Notes: generated by a model not told the origin, from the sequence alone. A DNA stretch of 14,322 nt from Candidatus Eisenbergiella stercorigallinarum (GCA_019120525.1 DWUW01000033.1:1-14322); one strand, 5' to 3'; numbered from the stretch's first letter, positions 6,423 to 13,483 are shown. Program-made: numbers and translations.

Positions 6423-7414
6423 GTTCCCCTCCAGAGGAGCTTCCCGGCTCCATCCCACAGCTGCGCGCTCCGCCCTGTTCCGCATTGTCCGGCTTCCTCC
6501 CTTCCCGAAAGAAGCACATATCTGGAAAACAGGGACTCTCCCTCTCCAAAGCCGCCGGCTCCAGCCTTCCCTTCCCCTCCCTTCAGACGGCCCGCCGCTT
6601 CCAAAAGGCTGCCGGCATGCATGGTGGCAAGCACCGTGCAGCCGCAGCGAAGGGCCTGCCTGACACACCGGATCTCTTCCTCGCCTCCCAGCTCATCCAC
6701 CGCGATCACATCCGGAGACATGGAACGAAGAAGGAGCAGCATCCCTTCCGCCTTGGGGCAGCCGTCCAGGACATCTGTACGCATTCCCACATCATTCTGC
6801 GCCATGCCGCGGAAGGTACCAGCGATCTCTGACCTCTCATCCACCACCCCCACCGTCTTCCCGGCCGCAAACCGGTTCCCGTCCGAGATCCTCCGGATCA
6901 GGTCGCGTAAGAGCGTGGTTTTGCCGCAGCCCGGCGGTGACAGGATCAGGGTATCCAGCGGCCGGTCCCCTTCATATACCCAGGGAAGAAGACGGTCCGC
7001 CGCTCCCTTCACCTCATGTGAGATCCGGATATTCATCCCGGAAATATATTTCAGGTTCCGGATCCTTCCCTCCTTTTCCAAAACAGCTTCCCCCACAAGC
7101 CCCATCCTGTGTCCGCCGGGCAGAGTCAGATATCCTCTGCTGATCTCTCCCTCATAAGCATATGGGGAACTGCTGCATACATAGGAAAGCAGTTCCTCCA
7201 GCTCCTCTCCTTTCATCCGGACTGCCTGTCCTTCTCTTTCCGTCAGTTCTCCTGATCCGGCAAGAAACAGCTCCCTTCCTTCCATATACAAAAGAACCGG
7301 CCGGCCGGCACGCAGCCTGATCTCCTGGAGCCGGTCGCCATATTCAGCCGCCCTGCGCCATCTGTTTCTCATTCCCTCCGGGAAAATACCCAGGATGTCC
7401 TCCCTGGCCGCCAT
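6416..7414 (-). CDS. spoIIIAA: Stage III sporulation protein AA, ATPase
   Basis: Cytoplasmic, mother-cell ATPase related to secretion ATPases, thought to energise the SpoIIIA-SpoIIQ channel. From the chosen start it has 332 residues, slightly longer than the Bacillus protein (about 307). Walker A is SPPGCGKTT at 159-167 and Walker B is DVIAVDELG at 235-243, followed by the ATMHAGS segment near 263. The frame extends upstream to 7444, but the ATG at 7414 is preferred because AGGAGG sits 7 bp before it; the upstream ATG would place that site inside the gene. The Gly/Glu-rich stretch around 278-294 is a likely flexible insert. The stop overlaps the spoIIIAB start by 7 bp. Confidence 0.95.
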   Translation of the reverse strand: MAAREDILGIFPEGMRNRWRRAAEYGDRLQEIRLRAGRPVLLYMEGRELFLAGSGELTEREGQAVRMKGEELEELLSYVCSSSPYAYEGEISRGYLTLPGGHRMGLVGEAVLEKEGRIRNLKYISGMNIRISHEVKGAADRLLPWVYEGDRPLDTLILSPPGCGKTTLLRDLIRRISDGNRFAAGKTVGVVDERSEIAGTFRGMAQNDVGMRTDVLDGCPKAEGMLLLLRSMSPDVIAVDELGGEEEIRCVRQALRCGCTVLATMHAGSLLEAAGRLKGGEGKAGAGGFGEGESLFSRYVLLSGREEAGQCGTGRSAQLWDGAGKLLWRGTC

Positions 7415-7458
7415 TCCTATCCCTCCTTTTCTCCATGCGGACATCCGCCGCTTACCTC

Positions 7459-7487
7459 AATATATGAAGGCGGATGGACAAATAGAC
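7459..7487 (-). promoter_or_regulatory. Candidate sigma-E promoter of the spoIIIA operon
   Basis: The minus strand has GTCTATTT (7487-7480), a 13-bp spacer and CATATATT (7466-7459). The second box matches 6 of 8 bases of the sigma-E -10 consensus CATACAMT. Transcription would start about 40 bases before the spoIIIAA ATG. The spoIIIA operon is sigma-E dependent in Bacillus and Clostridioides. An 8-bp inverted repeat (CATCCGCC 7442-7449, GGCGGATG 7469-7476) brackets the -10. A match to the SpoIIID consensus (ATGGACAAAT, 7474-7483) overlaps the -35. Confidence 0.5.
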
Positions 7488-7519
7488 GCTTTTAAAAGAC
7501 GGCCTGACAGATATTTTTA

Positions 7520-7535
7520 TTTACTAATAAGTAAA
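7520..7535. repeat. AT-rich palindrome upstream of spoIIIA promoter
   Basis: TTTACT-AATA-AGTAAA is a perfect 6-bp inverted repeat lying between the pnp terminator and the candidate sigma-E promoter, about 33 bp upstream of its -35. It may be an operator or only an AT-rich spacer. No known factor is recognised. Confidence 0.35.
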
Positions 7536-7549
7536 ATTTCTCGCAGTAT

Positions 7550-7576
7550 AAAAAAAGGCCCCGAAAAATCGGGGCC
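7550..7576 (-). terminator. Intrinsic terminator of pnp
   Basis: The minus strand has GGCCCCGA-TTTT-TCGGGGCC, a perfect 8-bp GC-rich stem with a 4-base loop, followed directly by seven T residues. It cleanly separates the housekeeping block from the sporulation operon. Confidence 0.96.
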
Positions 7577-7587
7577 GAAAAGCTCAT

Positions 7588-7657
7588 ATCTGACCTTATT
7601 TCTTTTTTTACGCTTCCGCTATGCCGGCTGAGGGGCCGATCCAACCTGAGGTCAGAT
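7588..7657. repeat. Inverted repeat across the pnp stop codon
   Basis: ATCTGACCT (7588-7596) and AGGTCAGAT (7649-7657) are perfect 9-bp arms 52 bp apart. The second arm includes the pnp stop codon. In the mRNA this would close a large loop just upstream of the terminator. It could stabilise the 3' end or be a remnant of a duplication. Confidence 0.45.
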
Positions 7658-9742
7658 CTGCGCCACATCCTTCATGGAGAAGCTGGTCCTTCCCATCTTG
7701 TCCTTGCCAAGGCAGACCACCGTCACCTTATCGCCCAGGGTCAGCACATCTTCCACCCGGTTGATCCTCTGCTTGGCGATCTTGGAAATATGCACCAACC
7801 CTTCCTTTCCGGGAGCGAACTCGATGAACGCGCCGAAATCCTTGATGCTCACAACGGTTCCCTGGAAGATCTGTCCCTCCTGGAATTCCGTGGTGATGAT
7901 CTTGATCATCTCCATCGCCTTATTCATCATTTCCTGGTCGGTTCCGCAGATGGATACATTTCCGTCGTCCGTGATGTCGATCTTCACGCCGGTACGGGCA
8001 ATGATCTCATTGATGGTCTTGCCTCTCTGGCCGACCACATCGCCAATCTTCTCCGGATCGATCTGCATGGAGATGATCTTGGGAGCGTAAGGGCCCACTT
8101 CCGGTCTGGGATGCGCGATGCAGGGCGTCATGATCTCATTGAGGATATATTCCCTCGCCTCTTTGGTCCTTGCGATGGCCTCTTCCACGATGGGCCTGGT
8201 CAGGCCGTGGATCTTGATATCCATCTGGATGGCCGTGATCCCGTCATGGGTTCCCGCCACCTTGAAGTCCATATCCCCGAAGAAGTCCTCCAGGCCCTGG
8301 ATATCGGTCAGGACGATGTAATCGTCGTCCGTCTCCCCGGTCACAAGGCCACAGGAAATGCCTGCCACCTGCTTTTTGATCGGCACGCCCGCCGCCATCA
8401 GGGACATGGTGGAGGCGCAGATGGAAGCCTGGGAGGTGGAGCCGTTGGACTCAAAGGTCTCGGAAACGGTGCGGATCGCGTAAGGGAACTCCTCCTCGGA
8501 AGGAAGCACCGGAACCAGCGCCTTCTCCGCCAGAGCCCCATGGCCGATCTCACGTCTTCCCGGCCCTCTGGAGGGCTTGGTCTCACCTACGGAGTAGGAC
8601 GGGAAGTTATAATGATGCATATATCTCTTATTGACCTCGTTCTCATCCAGCCCGTCGATCCGCTGCATCTCGGAAAGAGGCGCCAGCGTGGTAACGGTAC
8701 AGATCTGGGTCTGTCCGCGGGTGAACATGGCGGAGCCATGCACCCTGGGGATGATATCCACCTCCGCGGCCAGCGGGCGGATCTGGGTAATGGCGCGGCC
8801 GTCCGGACGCTTGTGGTCCTTCAGGATCATCTTGCGGACCGTCTTCTTCTGATACTGATAGATCGCTTCGCCCAGCAGAGGAAGCCATTCCTCCTTCTCA
8901 GCAAAGGCCTCCTCCAGCTTCGCGGTGATCTGGCGGATATTCTCCTCCCGGACCTGCTTCACGTCGGTAAATACCGCTTCTTCCATCTGTGCGGGAGGAA
9001 CGATCTCACGGATCGCAGCGAACAGCTCCTCCGGAACGGCGCAGCTGGTATAGGAGTGCTTCGGTTTTCCCACCTCGGCAACGATCTCATTGATGAACGC
9101 GATCAGCTTCTGGTTCACATCATGGGCCAGATAGATCGCCTCGATCATCTTCTTTTCCGGGATCTCATTGGCTCCCGCTTCGATCATGATCACCTTCTCG
9201 GAGGTGGACGCGACGGTCAGGTTCAGGTCGCCGTTCTTCCACTGCTCCTGGGAAGGATTGATGACGAACTCGCCGTCAACCATACCCACCTGGGTCATGG
9301 CGCAGGGACCGTCAAAGGGAATATCGGAAATGCAGGTCGCGATCGCGGAACCGATCATGGCCACCAGCTCAGGCCTGCAGGCAGGGTCCACGGACAGGAC
9401 CAGATTGTCCAGGGTCACGTCGTTGCGGTAATCCTTCGGGAACAGAGGGCGCATGGGACGGTCGATGACACGGCTTGTGAGCACCGCGTTCTCACTGGCT
9501 TTTCCCTCTCTCTTATTAAAGCCGCCGGGAATCTTTCCCACGGCATACATCTTCTCTTCATACTCCACGCTGAGAGGGAAGAAGTCGATCCCCTCCCTGG
9601 GCTTTTCACTGGCGGTCGCGGTGGAAAGCACGGTGGTATCCCCATAGTGCATGAATGCCGCTCCGTTCGCCTGGGCGGCCACTCTGCCGATGTCCACGCT
9701 CAGCGTACGTCCGCCGATCTCAATGGAAAATGTCTTGTACAT
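7652..9742 (-). CDS. pnp: Polyribonucleotide nucleotidyltransferase (PNPase)
   Basis: Phosphorolytic 3'-5' exoribonuclease for mRNA decay, working as a trimer in the cytoplasm. The 696 residues are full length. A first RNase PH domain (about 1-140, with YAVGKIPGGFNKREGK) is followed by an all-helical domain (about 235-310). The second RNase PH domain (about 312-545) carries the active-site segment GDMDFKVAGTHDG (489-501) with acidic residues D490, D492 and D508. The KH domain (about 555-615) has the loop GQRG, and the S1 domain (623-696) has GTVVSIKDFGAFIEF. AAGGAG lies 7 bp before the ATG. It follows rpsO, with a structured 194-bp spacer. Nothing is missing or unusual in the catalytic regions. 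Confidence 0.98.
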   Translation of the reverse strand: MYKTFSIEIGGRTLSVDIGRVAAQANGAAFMHYGDTTVLSTATASEKPREGIDFFPLSVEYEEKMYAVGKIPGGFNKREGKASENAVLTSRVIDRPMRPLFPKDYRNDVTLDNLVLSVDPACRPELVAMIGSAIATCISDIPFDGPCAMTQVGMVDGEFVINPSQEQWKNGDLNLTVASTSEKVIMIEAGANEIPEKKMIEAIYLAHDVNQKLIAFINEIVAEVGKPKHSYTSCAVPEELFAAIREIVPPAQMEEAVFTDVKQVREENIRQITAKLEEAFAEKEEWLPLLGEAIYQYQKKTVRKMILKDHKRPDGRAITQIRPLAAEVDIIPRVHGSAMFTRGQTQICTVTTLAPLSEMQRIDGLDENEVNKRYMHHYNFPSYSVGETKPSRGPGRREIGHGALAEKALVPVLPSEEEFPYAIRTVSETFESNGSTSQASICASTMSLMAAGVPIKKQVAGISCGLVTGETDDDYIVLTDIQGLEDFFGDMDFKVAGTHDGITAIQMDIKIHGLTRPIVEEAIARTKEAREYILNEIMTPCIAHPRPEVGPYAPKIISMQIDPEKIGDVVGQRGKTINEIIARTGVKIDITDDGNVSICGTDQEMMNKAMEMIKIITTEFQEGQIFQGTVVSIKDFGAFIEFAPGKEGLVHISKIAKQRINRVEDVLTLGDKVTVVCLGKDKMGRTSFSMKDVAQI

Positions 9743-9806
9743 CTCGTTTCTCCTTTTTCCTGAATCCTTTTGCTGCTTTCCGGTTCAGGCAGAAGACGCC
9801 GAAACT

Positions 9807-9852
9807 ACTGACAGGGGCACTTATACGGCAGATCCAAAATGCCGCTGTCAGT
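9807..9852 (-). promoter_or_regulatory. Long stem-loop in the pnp leader
   Basis: In the transcript ACTGACAG (9852-9845) pairs perfectly with CTGTCAGT (9814-9807). Inside, CGGCA (9844-9840) pairs with TGCCG (9830-9826) around a 9-base loop, with an 11-base bulge on the 3' side. E. coli controls pnp by RNase III cleavage of a leader stem followed by PNPase action. This element is in the matching place, but that role is inferred. Confidence 0.55.
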
Positions 9853-9888
9853 GGTCTCGGAGTATCTTTCTGTCCTGAACAGGAACAA

Positions 9889-9926
9889 GGCGGCGGGTTC
9901 CGGTCTGCGCCGGAACCACATCCGCC
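9889..9926 (-). terminator. rpsO-pnp intergenic hairpin, leaky terminator or processing site
   Basis: Minus strand, just after the rpsO TAA: GGTTCCGG and CCGGAACC form a perfect 8-bp stem with a 6-base loop, enclosed by a further GGCGG/CCGCC stem. The following sequence, TTGTTCCTGTT, is only moderately T-rich, so termination should be partial. That would let pnp be read from the rpsO promoter. Confidence 0.6.
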
Positions 9927-9936
9927 TCTCTTTTTC

Positions 9937-10203
9937 TTACTTTCTCAGTCCGAGTCTCTCGATCAGGGAACGATATCTCTCGATATCCTTGTTCTTCAGA
10001 TAATCCAGCATACCTCTTCTCTGACCAACCATCTTCAGAAGACCTCTTCTGGAATGATGGTCCTTGGGATTGTTCTGCAGATGCTCGGTCAGCTCTCTGA
10101 TCCTTTCGGTAAGGACAGCGATCTGAACCTCCGGTGATCCGGTATCGCCCTCACATCTGGCATACTCTTTGATGATTGCAGTCTTCTTCTCTTTGGAAAT
10201 CAT
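9937..10203 (-). CDS. rpsO: 30S ribosomal protein S15
   Basis: Primary 16S rRNA-binding protein of the small-subunit platform. The 88 residues match the family length, with the hallmark GDTGSPEVQIAVLTERI, the HHSRRGLLKMVGQRR core that binds rRNA, and the end SLIERLGLRK. A longer frame reaches 10305, but the start at 10203 is chosen because AAAGGAG lies 8 bp upstream and S15 proteins begin MISKE or similar. It has its own promoter and precedes pnp, the same order as in E. coli, where both are autoregulated. Confidence 0.98.
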   Translation of the reverse strand: MISKEKKTAIIKEYARCEGDTGSPEVQIAVLTERIRELTEHLQNNPKDHHSRRGLLKMVGQRRGMLDYLKNKDIERYRSLIERLGLRK

Positions 10204-10232
10204 CTCATTTTCTCCTTTCTTTCTGTTGACCG

Positions 10233-10274
10233 CCGCCCACCAGGACAAGGCCGGAGACTCCGTCGCCCGGGCAG
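10233..10274 (-). promoter_or_regulatory. Structured rpsO leader, possible S15 autoregulatory RNA
   Basis: In the minus-strand transcript CUGCCC (10274-10269) can pair with GGGCGG (10238-10233). Inside it GGGC-GA-CGGA pairs with UCCG-GCCU around a GUC loop. The hairpins sit between the start site and the ribosome binding site, where several bacterial phyla carry S15-responsive leaders. It does not visibly mask the ribosome binding site, so the mechanism is open. Confidence 0.4.
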
Positions 10275-10285
10275 GGGCTGAATTC

Positions 10286-10314
10286 ATACTGTAGCAGTAT
10301 AGCACAACTGTGCT
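10286..10314. repeat. Two abutting palindromes over the rpsO promoter
   Basis: ATACTG-TAG-CAGTAT (10286-10300) and AGCACA-AC-TGTGCT (10301-10314) lie directly side by side, each with perfect 6-bp arms. Together they span the promoter spacer, the -10 and the probable start site. That is the layout of operator sites for a dimeric repressor. No known regulator motif is recognised. Confidence 0.55.
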
Positions 10315-10324
10315 GATATGTAAA
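10296..10324 (-). promoter_or_regulatory. Sigma-A promoter of rpsO (extended -10)
   Basis: The minus strand has TTTACA (10324-10319), a 17-bp spacer, and TATACT (10301-10296) preceded by TG one base away, which makes an extended -10. The expected start is near 10289, giving a leader of about 86 bases. Two perfect palindromes fill the spacer and the -10/+1 region; see the separate entry. Confidence 0.75.
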
Positions 10325-10333
10325 TCATCTTTT

Positions 10334-10365
10334 TCAGGTATTCAACGCGCCTTCTCAGGTATTCA
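10334..10365 (-). repeat. 21-bp-period duplication around the NlpC/P60 stop codon
   Basis: The 11-mer TCAGGTATTCA (plus strand) occurs at 10334-10344 and 10355-10365. The 21-bp period keeps frame, so the last codons (L-N-T-stop) are repeated right after the real TGA. It looks like a small local tandem duplication. No clear intrinsic terminator for the gene is visible in the following 50 bp. Confidence 0.6.
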
Positions 10366-11389
10366 GGACCCGCTTCACCGCATAAGGAGTACGGTAAGAA
10401 GCATTGGAAATCTTGATTCCGGTCCTCGCGTTGCTGGCATGGATCACCTGTCCGTTTCCGATATAGATCGCCACATGGTTGACCCTTCCGTTCTTCGCGT
10501 AGAAAACCAGATCCCCGGGCTGCGCGTCAGACAGGCTGACCTTGCTTCCCACTGCGCTCTGCGCCGACGAAGTCCTGGGCAGCGACACACCGTATTTCTT
10601 GAAAATACTCTGCACAAAGCCGGAACAGTCCGCCCCGTTGGTCAGGCTGGTCCCTCCCCATACATAGGGATTGCCCAGGAACTGCTTCGCGTAATTGACC
10701 AGGTCAACACGGACATCGGAAACGCCCTTGCCATAGATCAGTTCCGTCTGCGTTACCGCGCGGTCCAGCTTCTTGGCAATATCCACATAATCAGAAGAAA
10801 CATAGGCCTCCTCATCGTCCAGCATGATCTTCACCCAGCCGTCCAGCTGTTCCACGACCTCCAGCTCCTCGCCTTCCGCCACAAGGGTAATGACCGGGCT
10901 CTCCGTGCTTGGCTCCTCGCGCACACGAAGGCCTCCGGAATTGCAGACCGCCATATCCGTGGCCACCTCATCCGCCCTGTCCCTCGCTTCTTTTCCGGTC
11001 AGCAGGAACTCCGCCTTCACATAGCCCGTTACTTTTCCCGACTTGATATGAGCCCAGCCGTCTGTGATGTCATAAACCTCACATCCGCTGTTTTTGCTCA
11101 TCTTGCCTACCAGCTTGCCGTCCTCGGAGGGCTCCTCCCTCACGTTCAGATAATTGGATACATTCGCGATGCCCAGATTACTGAAGCCGTAAATTGCCTT
11201 CCGCTCGATCTTGGCTTCCTCCGCCGCGGCAAGATAATCCTCTTCCGCCAGATCCGCCTCCAGGATCTGCCCCACGCCGGCAGAGGGTACGGCAGCCGCT
11301 CCCGCCGCGTCCGCAGGCATATACACTCCCGTCCAGAGCACGGCGCCCACTGCAAGTAATCCGATCGCTTTCGTTCCTTTTATTACCAT
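10355..11389 (-). CDS. Secreted SH3b-SH3b-NlpC/P60 peptidoglycan endopeptidase
   Basis: It is a likely exported D,L-endopeptidase that cuts peptide stems in the cell wall. Residues 1-29 form a signal peptide (positive start, hydrophobic LLAVGAVLWTGVYM, then ADAAGA near the cleavage site). Two bacterial SH3 domains follow at about 75-131 and 146-203, each with a LNVREEPS or LRVREEPS core. The NlpC/P60 domain covers about 225-344, with catalytic Cys255 in NGADCSGFVQ, His305 in VNHVAIYIG and His317 in VIHASN. The start has AGGAGAAGG about 7 bp upstream. The gene has its own consensus promoter and WalR-like box, so it is an independent unit inside the ribF-rpsO interval. Its target bond is inferred from the family. 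Confidence 0.94.
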   Translation of the reverse strand: MVIKGTKAIGLLAVGAVLWTGVYMPADAAGAAAVPSAGVGQILEADLAEEDYLAAAEEAKIERKAIYGFSNLGIANVSNYLNVREEPSEDGKLVGKMSKNSGCEVYDITDGWAHIKSGKVTGYVKAEFLLTGKEARDRADEVATDMAVCNSGGLRVREEPSTESPVITLVAEGEELEVVEQLDGWVKIMLDDEEAYVSSDYVDIAKKLDRAVTQTELIYGKGVSDVRVDLVNYAKQFLGNPYVWGGTSLTNGADCSGFVQSIFKKYGVSLPRTSSAQSAVGSKVSLSDAQPGDLVFYAKNGRVNHVAIYIGNGQVIHASNARTGIKISNASYRTPYAVKRVLNT

Positions 11390-11462
11390 ATATCGTCCTT
11401 CTCCTGTTGTATGACAATTCGGCTTTGCGAAAAACGCATTCCTTACAAAACTCTTTCAAAAT

Positions 11463-11479
11463 ATTACAGATATGTTACA
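11463..11479 (-). promoter_or_regulatory. WalR (YycF)-type box in the NlpC/P60 leader
   Basis: The minus strand reads TGTAAC-ATATC-TGTAAT. This matches the published WalR consensus of two TGTWAH hexamers 5 bp apart at all constrained bases. WalR controls wall hydrolases of the NlpC/P60 type in Bacillus and its relatives, which fits the downstream gene. The box lies about +3 to +20 relative to the expected start site, a position more typical of repression than activation. Binding is inferred from sequence only. Confidence 0.6.
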
Positions 11480-11488
11480 TCCTTGTTC

Positions 11489-11517
11489 ATTATAGGAGAA
11501 AGCGGGACCTCTGTCAA
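11489..11517 (-). promoter_or_regulatory. Consensus sigma-A promoter of the NlpC/P60 gene
   Basis: On the minus strand TTGACA (11517-11512) and TATAAT (11494-11489) are separated by exactly 17 bp, so all 12 bases match the vegetative consensus. Transcription should begin near 11482, giving a leader of roughly 90 bases before the ATG at 11389. A 5-bp inverted repeat (CCTCT/AGAGG) flanks the -35 hexamer. Confidence 0.88.
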
Positions 11518-11552
11518 GAGGCCTGTGAAAAGTCGGAAATCCAAAAAATGCA

Positions 11553-11575
11553 TGAAAAACCGGGGACAGGCCGGC
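11553..11575 (-). terminator. Weak intrinsic terminator after ribF
   Basis: Reading the minus strand just after the ribF TGA there is a short stem, GCCGG paired with CCGGT around a 7-base loop, followed by TTTT. The stem is only about 5 bp and includes a G-U pair, so read-through into the next gene is likely. It sits upstream of the consensus promoter of the wall-hydrolase gene, which suits a partial operon boundary. Confidence 0.4.
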
Positions 11576-11577
11576 AC

Positions 11578-12498
11578 TCACTCGTACCAGTACCGGCGTC
11601 CCCGGGCGATATCCGCTTCCATATTCTGTTTCAGCTCCGGGATACCGGAAAACCTTCTCTCCGGCCGGCAGAAGGAATACAGGCTCACCTCCACATATTC
11701 CCCGTAAATCTCGCTGTCAAAGTCATACAGATATGTTTCCACGCTCATCTGTCCGGAATCGCTCACCGTCGGGCGGCATCCGATATTCGTGATCCCGGGG
11801 AAGCTGACGCCCGAAAAGGTCAGTCTGGAATAATAGACGCCGCTTGGAGGAAGCAGCTTGTCCTTTTCCGGCAGGAGGTTTACCGTAGGCATGCCAAGCG
11901 TCCTACCCAGCCGTTTTCCATGCATCACCCGCCCTGAAACACCATAGGGCGCTCCCAGCAGCTTTGCCGCAAGCTCCATTTCTCCCTTCTGTACCGTTTC
12001 ACGCACAAAAGTGGAACTGATCTCCCTGCCGTTGTACAGGATCTTGTCGATGATCTCCGCCTGGTATCCAAGCCTTCCGGAAAGAGCCTGCAGAAGATGC
12101 CAGTCCCCTTTCCCTCCTTTTCCAAAGGAAAGATCCGTACCTGCCGCGAGATATTTCACATGCATTTTTCCGCAGAGGATATCCCTTATGAAATTCTCCG
12201 CGGGAATGGCCGCCGTTTTTTGGTTCAGAGGGAATTCGATGAGGATATCCACCCCCATTTCCCGGAAACAGCGCCGCTTTTCCTCCTTTGTCATGAGGCC
12301 CTGCTGGGGTTTTCCGGTAAAGAAAACGCCCGGCGGCGGATCAAAGGTAAACACGGCGGCGGCCAGGCCGTCCTCCTTTGCCTTCAGGATATTGTCCAGA
12401 AGCCTCCTGTGGCCCAGGTGGACGCCGTCAAATTTTCCGATCGCCGCCGCCGTATTCATATCGCATTCAAATTCCGTCGTGCCCGAAATGATCTGCAT
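11578..12498 (-). CDS. ribF: Bifunctional riboflavin kinase / FAD synthetase
   Basis: Makes FMN from riboflavin and then FAD, using ATP in both steps. It has 306 residues, the usual size. The N-terminal nucleotidyltransferase domain shows GKFDGVHLGH (residues 21-30), FDPPP (52-56; many relatives have FDPHP), GTDLSFGKGGKGD (120-132) and the ISSTFVR motif (160-166). The C-terminal flavokinase domain shows GRTLGMPTVN (198-207), GITNIGCRPTV (235-245) and SVETYLYDF with the likely catalytic Glu at residue 254. The ATG is preceded by AGGAG at good spacing, 19 bp after truB. No FMN riboswitch is visible nearby, so expression probably comes from the upstream operon. A weak terminator and a new promoter follow it. 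Confidence 0.97.
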   Translation of the reverse strand: MQIISGTTEFECDMNTAAAIGKFDGVHLGHRRLLDNILKAKEDGLAAAVFTFDPPPGVFFTGKPQQGLMTKEEKRRCFREMGVDILIEFPLNQKTAAIPAENFIRDILCGKMHVKYLAAGTDLSFGKGGKGDWHLLQALSGRLGYQAEIIDKILYNGREISSTFVRETVQKGEMELAAKLLGAPYGVSGRVMHGKRLGRTLGMPTVNLLPEKDKLLPPSGVYYSRLTFSGVSFPGITNIGCRPTVSDSGQMSVETYLYDFDSEIYGEYVEVSLYSFCRPERRFSGIPELKQNMEADIARGRRYWYE

Positions 12499-12517
12499 CC
12501 CATCACTCCTGCTTCGC

Positions 12518-13483
12518 TCACGTCAAAAACATCTTTACCGGACGGTAGCTGCCCTTTTCTCCCCTGTCCGGGCAGAAAGCATAGATCCCATAAAAAACGC
12601 CGTCCGGCCCGCAGACCCGGAACTGCCCGGCATCCGCGGAAGCCGCCGCCCGGTCTTCAGATACCTCCGGGATCCCGTCCTGCCGCGCTGCAGCCTGATC
12701 CGGTCCGGATACCTGCTCCGCAAACAGCTCATTCCCGTTTCGGACAAGCCTCTCCCATTCCGGCCTGACGACGAGACGGGGAAGCTCCGAAAACAGCTCC
12801 TCCACGGGGATCAGCACCTCATCCAGCCGCCCTTCCCCTGACAGCGTCTCCAGCTCGCCCAGCGTATGCGCCTGCCCGGCCTCAAACCTTCCCACCCGCG
12901 TGCGTTTCAGGCTCTTCATGGCTCCGCCGCAGCCCAGCTTTCTTCCGATATCATCGCAGAGCGTACGGATATAAGTCCCTTTGGAGCACTCCACCCGGAA
13001 AGCGATCTCCGGAAGCTCCATTCTCAGGATCTCAAGCGAACGGATCTGCACCCTTCTGGGGCGGCGTTCCACTTCCCTGCCCGCCCTCGCCAGCTCATAC
13101 AGCTTCTTTCCGTTCACCTTCAGGGCGGAGTACATGGGCGGGATCTGGTCGTACTCCCCGAGGAAGGAAAGCACCGCTTCCTTTGCTTCCTTTTCATCTG
13201 CTGTCACGGGGCGCTCTTCCAGCACGGTCCCGGAAAGATCCTGGGTATCCGTCGTCTTTCCCAGAAGAAGCACCGCCTCGTATTCTTTGGTTTCCCCCGC
13301 GAGCAGGTCGCACAGCTTCGTCGCATTTCCCAGGCAGACGGGAAGTACCCCGACCGCATCCGGGTCCAGGGTACCTGTATGGCCGATCTTTTTCTGGCCG
13401 CATATGCCGCGCAGCTTCGCCACCACATCATGGGAGGTAAAGCCGGCTTCCTTATATACATTCAGCACGCCGTTTCTTATCAT
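12518..13483 (-). CDS. truB: tRNA pseudouridine-55 synthase TruB
   Basis: Converts U55 to pseudouridine in the T-loop of tRNAs in the cytoplasm. The 321-residue length is normal. The N-terminus has the NVYKEAGFTSHDVV segment, then the catalytic motif GHTGTLDPDAVGVLPV with the nucleophile Asp at residue 40. A GKTTDTQD segment and SKGTYIRTLCDDIG (family motif III, about residue 175) follow. The C-terminal 90 residues form the PUA-like RNA-binding end and carry a poorly conserved stretch rich in Ala, Asp and Gly (around 240-290) before the final VFYGIYAF strand. The ATG lies inside the ATGA overlap with nrnA. The stop is 19 bp before the ribF start, indicating one operon. Confidence 0.97.
   Translation of the reverse strand: MIRNGVLNVYKEAGFTSHDVVAKLRGICGQKKIGHTGTLDPDAVGVLPVCLGNATKLCDLLAGETKEYEAVLLLGKTTDTQDLSGTVLEERPVTADEKEAKEAVLSFLGEYDQIPPMYSALKVNGKKLYELARAGREVERRPRRVQIRSLEILRMELPEIAFRVECSKGTYIRTLCDDIGRKLGCGGAMKSLKRTRVGRFEAGQAHTLGELETLSGEGRLDEVLIPVEELFSELPRLVVRPEWERLVRNGNELFAEQVSGPDQAAARQDGIPEVSEDRAAASADAGQFRVCGPDGVFYGIYAFCPDRGEKGSYRPVKMFLT

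Noticed and set aside
7790..9763. 657-codon open frame on the plus strand opposite pnp
   Set aside because: It is the antisense shadow of a well-conserved pnp gene in GC-rich codon use; it has no family features.
10204..10305. Longer rpsO start at 10305
   Set aside because: The extra residues lie in the structured leader and across the promoter, and do not match S15; the internal start has a proper ribosome binding site.
10310..11359. 349-codon plus-strand frame opposite the NlpC/P60 gene
   Set aside because: The minus-strand gene has a signal peptide, domains, catalytic residues and a promoter. The opposite frame has none of these.
12499..12600. FMN riboswitch near ribF
   Set aside because: Only 19 bp separate truB and ribF; no room for the conserved aptamer.
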